From Antedon bifida (lineage: Eukaryota; Echinodermata; Crinoidea; Comatulida; Antedonidae): 64,000 nt of DNA. Under the pieces are notes generated by a model. The model saw only the letters and a program-made list of their open reading frames with translations. It did no database searches and was not told where the DNA came from. The translations under genes were made by a program, and so were the position numbers. Below, piece by piece: positions 31,555-46,500 of this stretch; the first letter of the stretch is position 1, and the number at the start of each line of letters is the position of its first letter. Location: positions 17,751,001 through 17,815,000 of the forward strand of contig OY727099.1 in the NCBI GenBank assembly GCA_963402885.1, given 5' to 3'.

Positions 31555-34500
31555 GTAAGTATATTTGAGCAAATTTGATATTGTGGTGGCAAACATACTA
31601 GACTATAAGTTAAACAGGCTTATTCACCCTCTGAAAATCGTCTGGATCCAGGGGTGAGGGCGGCCGCGCCCTGAAATGAAAGGTCGCATTCTACTACTAC
31701 TACTACTGTATTTTATATACCAATATATTATGAAAGAAATCAGAAATTTTACACCACATTTTGATGAACTTTAATTGCAAAATATAACGACGCACGTGCA
31801 CGTTAAACTTTAATAATCGTGTACTAAAGAATAGGTAATTTAAAATTTGCTCAGGTACTCCGGTGCCAGGCCAAGGCATTTATATGTCAGTAGCAGAATT
31901 TTGTACTCTAGTCCATGGGCCAGACATTTTTTCGGTATCAAATTGGTGGCAAATGCTACCATACATTTTTGGAAAGCTTAATATGTCTACATTTCAGAAA
32001 TCCATGATAGCAATGCCAATTGTACAGCTTAATAGTCAATTTTTAGGATTATATAACACCGCCTACAGAAAATATGCAACACAAAATTTTGGGGTAGGGG
32101 GTAACATTTTTGCTAATAACTTGGGATTGAGTGAACATATTTACATTTACACACATACTTGGTATCAGTATGTAGTGTATAGACTGCTTAAGCGTAATAT
32201 TTTTTTCTATGTAAATCCAACAAATATTGACGACATTAGAGGTCAGAAGGTCATTGAACTTTAATTAATAAAAAATGAATTTTTTTCTAATATTAACTTA
32301 TAACTTTCAGTTTTTAACAAAAAAAATACAATAGATATTATACAAACAGATGTTTTCATGAACATATAGACCCAATAAACAAGAAAATTGAAATTAAAGA
32401 TTAACAAAAAATGACTATGCTATGTATTATGAAGAAATTTGTAATCGTTTACAATTATGGGGTAGGGAGTAACATTTTTGCGAATAACTTACAATTTAGT
32501 TAACAGATTTGCATTTTCTTGCTATCAGTATGTAGTGTATAGATTGCCTAATTGTAATATACTTTTAAAAATGAATCCAACATTTATTGACATCTTTAGA
32601 GGTCAAAAGGTCAATGACCTTCAATCAAAAATGCAATTTCTTCTAAAATAACTTATACATTTCAATTTTAAACACAAACTTATAAGAGATCTTATGTTTA
32701 TGTTTTCCTTAACATATAGACACAATGAACAAGAAATTGAAATTAAACAAACAAATATTCTATGAATTTATGAGGACATTTTGTCCGTTAATAATACTTT
32801 GTTATTAACAATTATAGGGTAAGGGGTAACATTTTTTCTAATAACTTTGTATTTAGTGATCAAATTTGCTTTTTTTTGGTATTAATATGTACTGTGTAGG
32901 TTGGCTAATTGTTATATTCATGTTGAAAAAATAAAACGTAACATATTGACATCATTGTAGGTCAAAAGGTCATTGAACATTAACAAAAAATACAATTTCG
33001 TCAAAATTTAACATTAATAAAGTTTCAATTTTAAACACAAAAATACCAGAAATCTATTACAAACTGGTGTTTTTTTTAAACTTATATACAATGTACAAAT
33101 ACAAATTGAAGTTAAAGATTAAACACAAATAAACATGTATAGGCCCTAACAATATGAAGAATTTTGACCGTATTAGTAATTTGTAATCCTTAAAAATGAT
33201 GGGGTAAGGGGTAACATTTTTGCTAATAACTTTGAATTTATTAAACTTATTTTGCATTTCTTGGTAACAATAAGTAGGGTACTGTATAAACTGTTTAATT
33301 AAAAATTATTATATCAAAAAATTATGCAACATTTTGATCTCAAATAATATTACCAATAGTGGTTGTGTAGTTTTATTTAAAGCCTGTAGACAAATTGAAA
33401 AATTGTAGTATTTAGTGTTGGTGTTGGGTACACATTATTTTATTTATTGAAAAAAAATAATTAATGATTTTGTTTTAATATGAGGATATGGAGCTTTATA
33501 AAAACATTTATTTCATTGTGAAATTACAGGATGGATAAACTATTTTATAATTTATCGTGAAGGAGTGGAGTTGAAAGAGTTACAACCCTGGCACTACGTC
33601 AGGATTAAACCCCGGACCTTGGGATTGGAAGGCAAGCATGTTAACCACCAAGCTACAGCTCCACTATTTTTGATAGGGTATTTGGTTATTTTCACGCTGC
33701 TGCTCTAGTTTTTAGGATATACTGTGTAAATTGTTATTATTTTACATTTTGTACTTTAAATGAATTAATCGACTTATATATAGTAATTTTAAAAATGACA
33801 CTAGGGCCTACCAATTAAATTTGTATTTAAAAGATATTCTTTTCTATAAATGTTCATCTGACATTTTCCTGTATCTTGGTTTACAAAAATGAACTCATTA
33901 ACAATATGTAAATGTTTCAGATCTGAATATCAGCTGCAGTTTAGCAATTCATACTTTCTAGGAATTAATTCTATTATATTACATCGTCAAATTCCAGTGG
34001 AGCCTACATCATTTAAAACAACTGGGTAATATATGGAAATTTTAAAAAGACATGGTTTTGTTATCGCAAACTGAAGTATGATCTTGTGCAATGTTCCTTG
34101 ACATTTTGGAATGTGATACTTTGCAAGTTTCCCGATTTTGATCAATGTTACCGCTAATATCTTTTAAAATGTTATGAAAAAGCTGACAAAAATACTAGTT
34201 AGAACCAAGTACCCTGGTACAGCACGTTATAGTCTTCAGTCTGTATTCTCTAGAGATGTGAAGGGCATCCAACAATGGATAGAAACATTATTTGGCTCAG
34301 TGGCGTCTGTGATCACTGAAGAAAATGTAAAGTATGCATGACAGTCTCTTCTGAAGATGTACCAGATACGATTTTTCCTTCCTGTGTAAATTGCCTTGAC
34401 TGGATCTTCTCACCTAACTTTAGGTGGTTGTGTCAGAGTTATCCTCCAATATAATTCAAACTGAGATATGAAAACATAGAGATACCCAGTTCTTTCAAAC

Positions 34501-37500
34501 GTATGTGGAAGCTCCACCGGTCTCTGAGGCTGTAGTGTAAATTTCCTAGTAAGTGTGAATTGCTGAACTGCAGCTAATATGAAAATCTAAAAAATTGACA
34601 TATTAATGAGTTTGAATAAACTAACTGTTTTCTTTAAATCAAGATGAAGGAAAATGTTATTGTCCTGTAATATCACAATACCATAACAGTTTTTGTTTAA
34701 AAAAAAAGAAGAAAACTACTTAATTTGCATTTGAAGACCAGATGAACATTTATAACCTTAGAATATCTTATCATTTACAAATACAGATCAATTACAGATA
34801 TAATTGGTAATCTAAACAATTGTCATTTCTATGATTACTATAGACAATTGAATGTTTGGAATATGTAAATGTAAATATACCCTCCAAAAAGTCATGTTAT
34901 TTCGTACCCTATAACAATACTAAACGGTGAATTTTTTTCTATAGGTTTAATAAAATAAAAACCACATAAATCTATTGGTAATAACATTTTGATAATTTTT
35001 TAATATATAGCAATTGAACAGTTTATATACTACTTATTGGTACCAAGAAATGCAAAATCTGTTCACTAAATTCAAAGTTATTAGCAAAAATGTTACCCCT
35101 TACCCCATAATTTTTAATAATTACAAATTACTAATACGGTCACAATTCTTAATATTATTACTGTACACATGTTTATTTGTTTTTAATCTTTAACTTCAAT
35201 TTCTTGTCCATTGTCTTTATAGGTTTAAAAAAAAAAGTTTGTATTAGATTTGTTGTATTTTTGCGTTAAATATTGAAACTTTATTAATGTAAATTTGGAC
35301 GAAATTGCATTTTTTTAAATGTTCAATGACCATTTGACCTACAAAGATGTCAATATATGTTACGTTTTATTTTTTTCAAAATGAATATAACAATTAAGCA
35401 ACCTACACAGTACATATTAATACCAAAAAAAATGCAAATGTGATCACTAAATACAAAGTTATTAGGAAAAATGTAACCCATTGCCCTATAATTGTTAATA
35501 AGAAATTACTATTAACAGACAGAATGTCCTCATAAATTCACAGAATATTTGTTTGTTTAACTTCAATTTTCTTGTTCATTGTGTCTATAGGTTTGGGAAA
35601 ACATTAACATAAGATCTCTATATATTTTTGTGTTTAAAATTTAAATTTATAAGTTAATTTAGAAGAAATTGCATTTTTGATTAAAGGTCATTGACCTTTG
35701 ACCTCTAAAAGACATCAATAGATGTTGGATTCATTTTTTAAAAAGCATATTACAATAAAGAAATCCATACACTACATAATGATAACAAGAAAATGTAAAT
35801 CTGTTAACTAAATCTTAAGTTATTTGCAAAAATGTTACCCCCTACCCCATAATTGTCAATGATTACTAATGGCGAACAAGTTTCTTTATAATGAACAGCA
35901 TATTCATTTTTGAAAAAATGTTAACTTCAATTTTCTTATTTATTGTGTCTATAGGTTTAAGAAAAAATTAGTTTGCATAAGATATCTTGTATTTTTGTGT
36001 TTAAAATTGAAATTTATAAGCTAATTTAGAAGAAATTGCATTTTTGATTAAAGGTCAGTGACCTTTTGACCTCTAAAGATGTCAATAAATGCGGGATTCA
36101 TTTTAAAAAAGTATATTACATTTAGGCAATCTATACACTACATACTGATAGCAAGAAAATGCAAATCTGTTAACTAAATTGTAAATTATTCGCAAAAATG
36201 TTACCCCCCACCCCATAATTGTAAACGATTACAAATTACTAAAAACAACAAATTTCTTCATAATACACAGTATATTCATATTTTGTTAATCTTTAACTTC
36301 AATTTTCTTGATTATTGGGTCTATATGTTCATGAAAACATCAGTTTGCATAACATCTATTGTATTTTTTTTGTTAAAAACTGAAAGTTATAAGTTAATAT
36401 TACAAAAAAATTCATTTTTTATTAAAGTTCAATGACCTTCTGACCTCTAATGGCGTCAATAATTGTTGGATTTACTTATAAAAATATATTATGCTTAAGC
36501 AGTCTATACACTACATACTGACACAAAGAAAATGCAAATATGTTCACTCAATCCAAAGTTATTAGCAAAAATGTTACCCCCTACCCCAAAATTTTGTGTT
36601 GCATATTTTCCGTAGGCGGTGTTATATAATCCAAAAAAATGACTATTAAGCTGTACAATTTGCATTGCTATCATGGATTTCTGAAAAGTAGACATATTAA
36701 GCTTTCCAAAAATGTATGGTAGCATTTGCCACCAATTTGATACTGCTTTCGCAAAAAACTGGACCTGGCCCATGGACTAATGCGTTTCTTTATTGGTAAC
36801 CAGTGCAGTTTGATGAAAAGTGGAGTAACATGGTCATACTTCCTGCGCATATATGATACGTGATGCTGAGTTTTGAACCAGTTGTAACTTTCGGATCATA
36901 TAGTCTCAGTCTCAGGCAGAATAACATGAGTTACTTATTTTCATCTTTACAGTATATTTTAATCTGTTATAGCTCATCAGAATGAAAAGTGACCCACGTG
37001 ATTAAAACTTATTATGGAAGCTGTTGAATTGTAGATATGAATTCATATACAAATTTTGTCTAGCTGATGTCATTACGTCATATGGCTAGCTGAATTCAAA
37101 AAGTCACATTTTCATCTCTTTTGTAAAAGTTCATCGCATCTCACGTTTACGTGCCCATATAATACATGTCATATGATGGCATAATAAATTGTCGGCGTTC
37201 ATATATTTTACCGTACATGCATGTTTGCGCGGATAACCCGAACTCGTCAAAATGGCGGGTTCAATTCTAGTAAAAGTAATAATTGTTAACGTACATGCAC
37301 TAAATAGTATGTAATAATGACACATTAGGTGTACATCCCCATTAGAACTTTTTGGTCAAAATCCTTATCAGATAAATCAACTAAGCAGGTGATTAATGAC
37401 CTGAATCCTATTATACCCCTGTGATTTTATTAGCTCTCTTGGAATTGATTGATTAGGACAAGGTACATTCTTCAGTATGCAAGGTAAATGGTCAGGCAAA

Positions 37501-40500
37501 AACTAGCAGAAGTGGCAATGATCAAAAGGTTTTACGACCTGCCTATCAAAGTTGGACTTATATAAACACATGTCAAAGTAGGAGGTTAAGTGACATTTAC
37601 CTGAAGTTTTGAAAAACTTTGGGTAAAAATGAACACATTCTCTAATGGGGCTGTACACGTAATGCATGATAAAATAATGTTAAAATAAATAAGTGAGTAC
37701 ATATATTTTTAACTCTGTTAAGTTTATTAATTAAAATAAATTATAAACTGTTAATATAGTAAACTTTTTTATTAATTTAAAAGCAATGTTAATAGTTAAA
37801 TACTAATATAAGATACATTATATTTAAAATTTAAAACTGAAATAACAAATATAAAGACTTTCGTTTTTGTAATGTATGCGTATCTCATACTCAAATAACA
37901 TGGCCTACTGATCTATAATAGAAAAAGTAGTCAAATCGGAATTTAAAAAACAAAGATTCCAGCACTTCCATGCTTCAATCAACATTCCAACGTCTGAAAC
38001 ACAAAACGGACGGTAAATTTAACATAGCACCTTTGCATGGACACTAGCGTGCATTAATGGCGTTCCATACATATTGCTTTTATTGTGTTGGGGGCCGATG
38101 TGGTATGTGGCCGACATGACCGTAATCCCTGTAGGCCTGCCGATAAAAGTACGGAGGCCTCACAAGACATTAACTCTTGTAAACAGTTGCGTTCTATAGA
38201 GGGCGTAGTTACTAATGTTTAAAGCACGCACTAAATAATAATTTGCATTATTTCCGACATGAATTTCGTATTTTTAATAAAGAAATAATATACAATTGTT
38301 GTATTCATCATTGTGGGTATCATGACATCATATGTTATGTTTTTATTGTTCTTTTATTTTTAATAGTAGAATTTCACACAGGAAAGAAGTTAAATATGGG
38401 ACTGCTGACTCCTGAAGATATAACTTACTACTGACCAATTTTCCTCTGTTTTAGTTTAATTTACATTATGGTTTGTCATGGTCAAATAAATAAATAAAAT
38501 GAAATAAAAAGAATTACAGTACTTTGTTCAGTCCAATCAATTGTTTTAGTAATGTTATCTATACTAGAAATGCTAATGGTTTCCCTGTTTTAAGATTTTA
38601 TAGAAGTATATAAATTAACATTTTTTTTTCACCTAATTGAAAGACTTCTTCAAATACATGGAAATAAGAAATGCAACAAGACAGAAAGATATAATTTATT
38701 GAAATGTAATGTACAGTAATACAATTATAATAAAAATGTTTTCCATGAATTACTAGAATTTATTTTACTTCTACTGACAATGAATACATCATTTCATTTC
38801 TTCTTTTTTATCTTCTTTCCTGTTGTGTTTATTAAAATAAAATAAAAATATAACATTAAATAATGAAGCAACTATTCATTTATTTATTTCAACAATATTT
38901 TGCGAGGGTGGTCCATCCAGCCCAAGCTGATCATTAGGGACCCTCACAAAAATACAATTTGACAAGACAATAACACACAACACTCAAAATAAAAAGAATT
39001 TCTAAAAATTAACAACATAATTAAAAACAAAATATTTCTTTATGAAAAAACATAAAATTCGTTTCACGAGTAAACATGTAAAAAATATTTGTTATAGCCA
39101 TATAATATGACCGTAACAGCGTCCTCTATAGATCGATGCCCTATGAGGCCTCCATACTTTTTCGGCATGCCTAGCAATGATTTTCGCGAAGCTAAGCTGG
39201 CGATGGATTTCTGAAGGGTGCTCAATTATTAATTGATTAAAAATATTTATAAATAAAAAATTATCGATATTTTACAATTTTATGCTTGCAGAATGTTGTA
39301 GACAACTCGTGAGTAGGTTAGATGAACTATTGAAACAATTTTGAGTAATTTTAAGGGGTGGGTACGAAACTGCATTAGCGCCTGTCATTTTACTCAGATC
39401 TGGTAAATTTCCTATATAATACGTATGAATTTGATAGGAGGCTAAAAAAATATGATTAAAAATGGGTTAGGCCTATTTTATTCAATTTTTTTGGTGCGGT
39501 CTTTCCATTGATTGAGTAATTAATTTTTTTGATGTAAAGTAGGTTATTTTTAAGAAAATGACTGACGCATCTAAATGAAAGTGTGTTTGTATTTATAAAC
39601 TACGTGGAGTGGGGAATATGTACCGGTATAACCACGTTTTCTACCGAAGATTCAATAAATTTTATTGGTCCACTAAAAAAATGGAAATTAAATTTGCTTG
39701 GCATAATAAAAATAACTATAGAATGATAGAACTACAAAGTTGTTTAAGCTTGTAGCAAATTTATTTTCATCTATCGCTTGGCTACTTTGGTGTCTTTTTT
39801 ATTACCTCTTTATCAAATTATACGTTTAAAATTAATTTTTAATGTCTTATTAACGGTTGTGGATAATATCAAGATACTGCCAAAATTCCTCCCAAAAGGT
39901 ACACCCGCCAACTGTCATGCATAATATGTGAGTCTCGCGCATGAGGGCCAATTTTTTATGCCTTGCGCATACAATAGCTATTTCTCACGCATTCATAAAA
40001 GATATTCAGAAAAACATTATGAAATTAACTTGCCTATTTTGAAGGGAAAATAGCCTAGGACTATACTTTATTTAATTAATTTGAGCATAATTAGCCTAGT
40101 CCTATGTTTATTTGTATTTTATGGTTGAGGTAGTACAGGAAAACCAAACTCAATCTGGCGAAAAATTAAACAGAGGGCGTATTTCGCGATTATTTTGAGT
40201 TATAACATAGATACATACAATTTTAATTTACGTCTCGCGCATTGGCCACTGAAAAAGTTGGCAGGTATAAAAATAATCAAACATTTATTTTCTTTCTTTC
40301 AATCAATAATAAAACAAATGAATAAGGTATTAAAAAAGTAAGTACGAGTTTCAAATAATACATTTCATGAATATAATATATAAACACGAGAGGCAAAGAA
40401 CATTAGTTCTAAACCGCCAGGTGATATACAGAATTTTAATTAATTAATTTGAAACGATAAAGATGAGGAAATATAATATAAATATATAGCCTATATAGAC

Positions 40501-43500
40501 TATTTTCAGTTATACAAATACACACATAAATAAAAATACATATATATATATAAACACAACAGGCAAAGAACATTAATTCTAAACCGCCCTACAAATGAAT
40601 TAGCATCAGCAGAATTTTTTGATGTCAACATGAAAATTCTTGTTCTAATTTAATAATAGTTTGTTTCTCTGCTCAAACCTGTTGATTATCCATCCAACAA
40701 TTTGGTCATTAAAGTTAAGAATCGGATCATCTCGGTATGTATTATTTACTATAATGATGTTATTAGTGATTTTATTGTGTCGTCATTACCTGCATGATCT
40801 GTACGTCCTCTTCTGTTGCGAGTTGTCTTTCGTATAGTTTTTGCGTTGATTCTTTGTTAAAGGTATGTCCTGCAACTAATTCTTTCCACTTCCACATCAT
40901 TATTTATTATGTTATCTATTATATTATTACATTTCTATTATGGCATCTGTAGGAGATATATCATTTACAGTATCATAGTAAATCTAGTGTATTTTATATT
41001 GTCTATTCTATAGGTTTATGTACAGCTAATCTTTTGGAAGAGAACGGATTTAATGTTGTAGTATTGGAAGCAACCAGATGTGTTGGTGGTCGAACTTACA
41101 CAATACAAGTAAATGCAGTTATTATTATTGATTGATTTATTAACAAAGAGAACATACCTGTATATACATGATTACAGTGAGGAAAATAATGATTGAATGC
41201 CTAGATAACTAATTTCTAGTCATAGATACCTGCCGTAAAAACATTTTTTTTTGTGGGACAATAAAGTTTTCCTTCCTGCTCCATGTGTTTCTGGCTGAAA
41301 ATTGTGGTAACACTTGTTATGGGACCTACTGTACTATACTACTGTATTATACCAATATATTATGAAAGAAATCAGACATTTTACACCGCATCATTTAATG
41401 TAAAACCAATTTTACTACGCGAATTTATTTGCGCGAACCGAAAGGTCAGCTTACAGTATATGCATGCATATTCATGTTTCCATCTTCCAAATCCTCTATG
41501 CGTGTAAAACTATAAGGCTTTGGGGATCTTTCATTTTGCGACGTCGGTCGTTACTGGAAAGCTCTTACCTTTGAGATATTGGGTCAAATCTGATAACCAA
41601 TATCAAATCATTGTTAAATTTTCAATTTGGTTACCACTATAGTTGACAGTTTTTTTTAATAATTGTTTCAAAAAATAACATCTGCATACAGCAATACTTT
41701 TCAGTCAATCGACGAAGATATCTTTGTCATTTATGAAAATAAATAATAGCGACCCTCTTGTCACACCATATGTCATCTTAAAAGCGGTTCGATGAGAGCA
41801 TTCGCCACTTATATGGCCTTAGATCTATCTGAGATGTATGACCTGAACCATTCAATGCAGTAGATCCCATTCAGCCCAGCTTTAAATCAGTCATAGTCGA
41901 CTGTCATTTGAAGGCAAATAAATCAGGATCATAAAAAGTATGAAGGCCATTTGTGATGTTAGCTTAGTTTCAGGTTATACTGTATGTTTCTCAGAACTAA
42001 ATTGAAAGAGAGAATTGAATCTGGAGAGGACGAGTTAACAATCAGGCATGGTAGGATTGTTAAGCCTAGTTTTTGTCTCAACTAACATGCAGAATTTGCA
42101 TGGACCCAGAAATGTTAGCACTGCGAAAGAAATTGCACCAGAAGCACAAATGTATTTACTTTTATGTATACTGTTACCAATTGTGATTCTTTAATTAATA
42201 AAAGAGCCGAGTTATAGCATTACCAGAAATATATCCTAGACGAAAGCTGAATAGGCTAAATATTTCTATTTCATGGTAAAAACATTTTGATAAAGTAGAT
42301 ATTATATTTAGTTGAGAATATTGATAATTTCGAGGACCCGGTTTGGATTTACTTCCCTCTTGTAGGTTATGTATCTATTTTGATAATAACCATAAATTGT
42401 GTAGGATACATGTCATGCCAATCAATGAATTCTACTACAAATCAAATTGTGTTGTAATATTATGTATATGAATATGGCGGGGTGTTTATTCAATAAATAC
42501 GGTACTATAGGCCTACTGATTACCAGTATATTGTATTAATTACAACATTTAGTGTTTGATGCTAGTAGTGCAGTTCGTAAGGAAGATTATTTTTCCTTCG
42601 CTCCATTATAATGTTTTGCAGGTAGTCATTAGTATTTATTGATTCAACAACCTCTTTTCAGAGTTTATATGTCATTAATTTATGATAACACTCTATATAC
42701 ATGCTTGTATTGTATAATTACAATCCAAATTTGAGAATATTGTGTTTTAAGTGATCTTTGCTACTTAATTCATAACCATTTCATTAATTTAAATTTTCAA
42801 TTTATTAATAATTTGATAGGATAGTAACTGTGGTGGCTATGTTGACCTTGGTGGATCGTACGTAGGGCCTACACAAGACCGAATACTTCGAGTTGCAAGA
42901 CAATTGGGTATTAAGAATTATAAAATCATCGAAGATGCCAAGTTGGTTTGGGTTCAAAAGGTATAAATACTTCATCTATTATTTATTTTATTATTGTATA
43001 ATTCTAGTTTATTTTATTATTGTATTGCTTGTGTGACATGAACCACCTTAATCTGCTTACAATAAAGGTCAAAGATCCATTGTATGTGTGTATGTTTGTC
43101 AAATGGATAATAATACATAAGAGGCTCTGTGATATCCTCAACAGGAAATAAAAATCTAGGTCAAAAAGGCAAGTCCACTGTTATTAATTTACAAATTTGA
43201 AAGTATTGCTAGAACATTTTGAATTTTGAAAATGGTGGTACGTACGTCTGTAGATATGCAAATAATTAAATATTAATATTATTTCAATTTATGCTACTTT
43301 ACAGTAAAACAAATGTTTCTTTACAGTGGGTAGCCATTTCTTTTTACTGAAATACAATGCAAATACACAACACAAATAAGATATAAAATGTGACGCTTTT
43401 ACGTACCTTTACTGTATACATGTACATGCAATTAGGAAGCTTATGGAAGAATTATAAATTACTCCATGGGCTTATATACATTAACACGTATTTAATTGTA

Positions 43501-46500
43501 GGATTTTCATTACAAAAGTTTACTTGGATTGTACAGACAAAAATCAAAAACTAATATAAGCTATACGGGGACAAACTTTTGAGGCTTGTAACGTTTTATA
43601 ACAATTACGTTACTACTATACTGATCCTGATTATAAACTGGAAATAGACTCATGTGGTCCAACGTTGACAATCGCGAATACGATGATACAATGGGACTTG
43701 TAGGTACAGTATCCTTCATGTAAACTGATGTAAGCACTGCAAAGTAAAATTAAAATGCATAACATACTTTTTGATTACAAATTAGGAAATCCATATTAAA
43801 CAAAATCATTATAGGTGTCAAACGGTAGCCGTAATTATAATTAAGTGCGGTTATAAAATAGTTACAGGGCATTTTAAATTGTTGAATGTTTTGTTGTTAG
43901 CTTGCTGTAATTGTTAAAATTGGTAAAAGAAGTAATGCTGGCGCCAACAAAATTAACGACCTTCACAGCCAAAATATTTTTTTGTAAACAAATTAATTTT
44001 AAATGGAAAGCTACAAAAATAATCCTCCGCTTCATCACTGCATGGATACCTAATCATCAGACCAGAACGTATCTTTGTTACATTTTACTATCAATCAATT
44101 TTCATATCACGCAGTCCATTTTCAACAATATAATAGTATATAATAAGATGTATTGTCCCTTGAAACACAAAAAATGAAGGTCAAAATATTCTAAATTTAA
44201 ATTGGCCATATCAAAGTAATATTAAAGTTGTTTACTTTAAGTCGAAAATTCGAGCCAAAAAGAACAAGTTTACCTAATTAACAGGTAAATTAATTTGATT
44301 ACATTCATCTGGAAACCACGAGTATGCATTATGCATGATGCTAATTAGGATTGTTTACAACTCGTCACGGTTGAGAAGGTGTTTTCACACAGATCGCGAG
44401 GAAGTTTTATGATGCATACAGAGTAGCCAAACAAGCGCGTTGCATTACAAGATATGTTTTAGCCACAAAGGTATGAAAGCGAGTGCTCTGCTTTTGGATG
44501 TACCTTTGGTACAACTTTGGTAACTTTTACTGCAATCATAGCTGCTGTTAGTTCCATACGAAGGATGGTCACCTTTTTAAGCGGCGCGACCCTAGCCTTT
44601 CCCAGTACAAATGAACAATATACACCTTTCTGCTGGTCGGTCTGCTGCAAGTAAACAACACATCCATAACCTGTACTGCTCGCATCAGCAAAGGTGTGAA
44701 TTTCACGGCAGATAACATCTTTCCAAGTGGCTGGCACATAACACCTTGGTATTCTGATTCCTTCTAAATCATTTAAGTCAGCGCACCAGCTTTCCCATTT
44801 TTCAAGATATTCCCCTTTTATATGCCCATCCCAAGTCAGGTTCAACCTACACATCTCTTGTAAGATTAGTTTGGCAGGAATAATTAATGGGGCGATTAAG
44901 CCTATAGAGGGTCGTATATGGAGCTTACCAATGACAGTATGGCTAGTCTTGTAGCTTGCTTCTCGAAAGGTTTTAGAAGGTTAGGACCTGGAAGTAAAAC
45001 ATCATTTAAGGATATACCTGCAAACTTAGAAGAGCAATCGAAAACAACTCTAATTTTGTTTGGTTTCTTTGGATGGTATACACCATGATGTGGGATGAAC
45101 CATGTACCACCTTCTTCAGCCTTCTCATTAGACGGTACCCTTTCGGCATAGCCTTTAGTTACTATTTTAGTCATGAATTCGATGTAATCTTGTTTCAACC
45201 CTCCATTATTTCTCAGTTTTCTTTCCAAACTCAACAATCTTTTCTTAGCATACATCTCGTTATTAGGTAGCTTCACCTTCTCATTCTTCTTCTCATTCTT
45301 CAAGGGCAATGCCATTTCGTAATGTTCCTCCACCAACTTACATGATGAGTTCACTCTGTTCAAAAACAATTTATCTTGTTGTGACCACTCTTTCTTGTCA
45401 TCAATAGTTCTCTCTGGAAAATCCAAACTTAGACTTTCTCTATATAATAACTCTAGTCATGCTTCGGACTTCATTTCGGTCCCTTATTACATTCCAGGGT
45501 ATCCACGCAAGTAAAGACTTCACAGCATGAGGAGTCCCGGCTCTTACATCTAATGGTGTGTATGCTTCTGGAACATTATTTCCAATGAGTAATTCCACCG
45601 TTCCTTTTTCTAGTTGTGGCAACGTAATGTCTTGTAAATGTTCCCAATAAGATATATCTTGTTGAGTAGGTATGTTACGATTGTCAACAGGTAGTGTATC
45701 TTTTACATAAACTTTCGGCATCATTACTTTGTTACAATCATCCATATCAGAGACAGTAAGGCCAATAATAGTAAGTGTATTAATTGTGCGAGTGTCTGCC
45801 ATGGTATCTAATTTAATATTAACTCTTTTACCACTTGCATTTAGACAATTCATCAAATGAGCACTGCAAAATGATACGTTACTACCAGGATCCATGAAGG
45901 CGTAACAGCTTATTGTTTTCCAACCTAAGGTTACTTTTCACTGGTATTATGGCTAATGTGCATTCGGTATCTTTATCACTGGAGACGTTTGCATGAGCAA
46001 AGGTAGTTTGTGTTTCGACAGTTTTGTACTGACGGCTTTGTTGGATATGAGTACTTGTATTATTTTGGTCTTGTACACTCTGTTGAAAATGAAGGAGTGT
46101 ATTATGATGACCATTACATTTACTACACAGCCCCTGTGACCTACATTTCTTCTTCAGATGTCCCTTACCAAAACACAAAAAAAATAAATTATTTTTGCGT
46201 AACAGTTGTAGACGATTAGGGATCAATATTTTCTTGAAGTCTGGGCATTGCATTAAAAGATGATTAGACTTACAGTTCCAGCATTCAATCTGCCTCTTAC
46301 CCTCGCCCAAAAAGTTAGCTCCTGCACCAACCTTGTTTCGAGCAGTGGTCTTCTGAGAGTTAGTAAAGGTTCTTTTATTTTCTAGGTGGATCTTTCCAAA
46401 GATTGGGTCATTTGCTTTCTTGGATTCAGCCTTAACAAATTCTACAAGTTTTCGAAATGTAATCATCTTAGCTTCGCTCTTTAACTCATATACCAAACGT

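Larger units (their letters stand above)
32240..36445. promoter_or_regulatory. Array of AGGTCA nuclear-receptor half-sites in the foldback arms
   Basis: Most units contain AGAGGTCAAAAGGTCAATGACC or a close variant (near 32246, 32600, 32955, 35330, 35690, 36050 and 36425). This is a direct repeat of AGGTCA spaced by two bases, overlapping an inverted pair spaced by one. The copy at 35692-35704 is an exact DR1 (AGGTCAAAGGTCA on the minus strand). Function is untested. Confidence 0.5.
31909..36779. mobile_element. 4.9-kb foldback-like element with tandem-repeat arms, in MAO intron 1
   Basis: Ends TAGTCCATGGGCCAG and CTGGCCCATGGACTA are perfect inverted copies. The arms (31909-33300 and about 34925-36779) are inverted and each is made of tandem ~365-bp units. 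The anchor GGGGTAxGGGGTAACATTTTTGC is near 32094, 32459, 32817 and 33201 on the left; its complement is near 36571, 36200, 35835, 35470 and 35088 on the right. Flanks match two halves of one dispersed repeat (GTAGCAGAATTTTGTACTCTA and GCGTTTCTTTATTGGTAACC), so this is an insertion. No transposase frame is present. Confidence 0.78.

Noticed and set aside
31863-32264. 133-codon plus-strand frame and its 89-codon counterpart at 36504-36773 on the minus strand
   Set aside because: They are inverted copies of one non-coding foldback arm. The frame is not maintained between further units and no family resemblance is seen.
33598-33666. Functional tRNA-Gly gene
   Set aside because: B box and stems are degraded and no acceptor stem closes; better explained as a SINE head.
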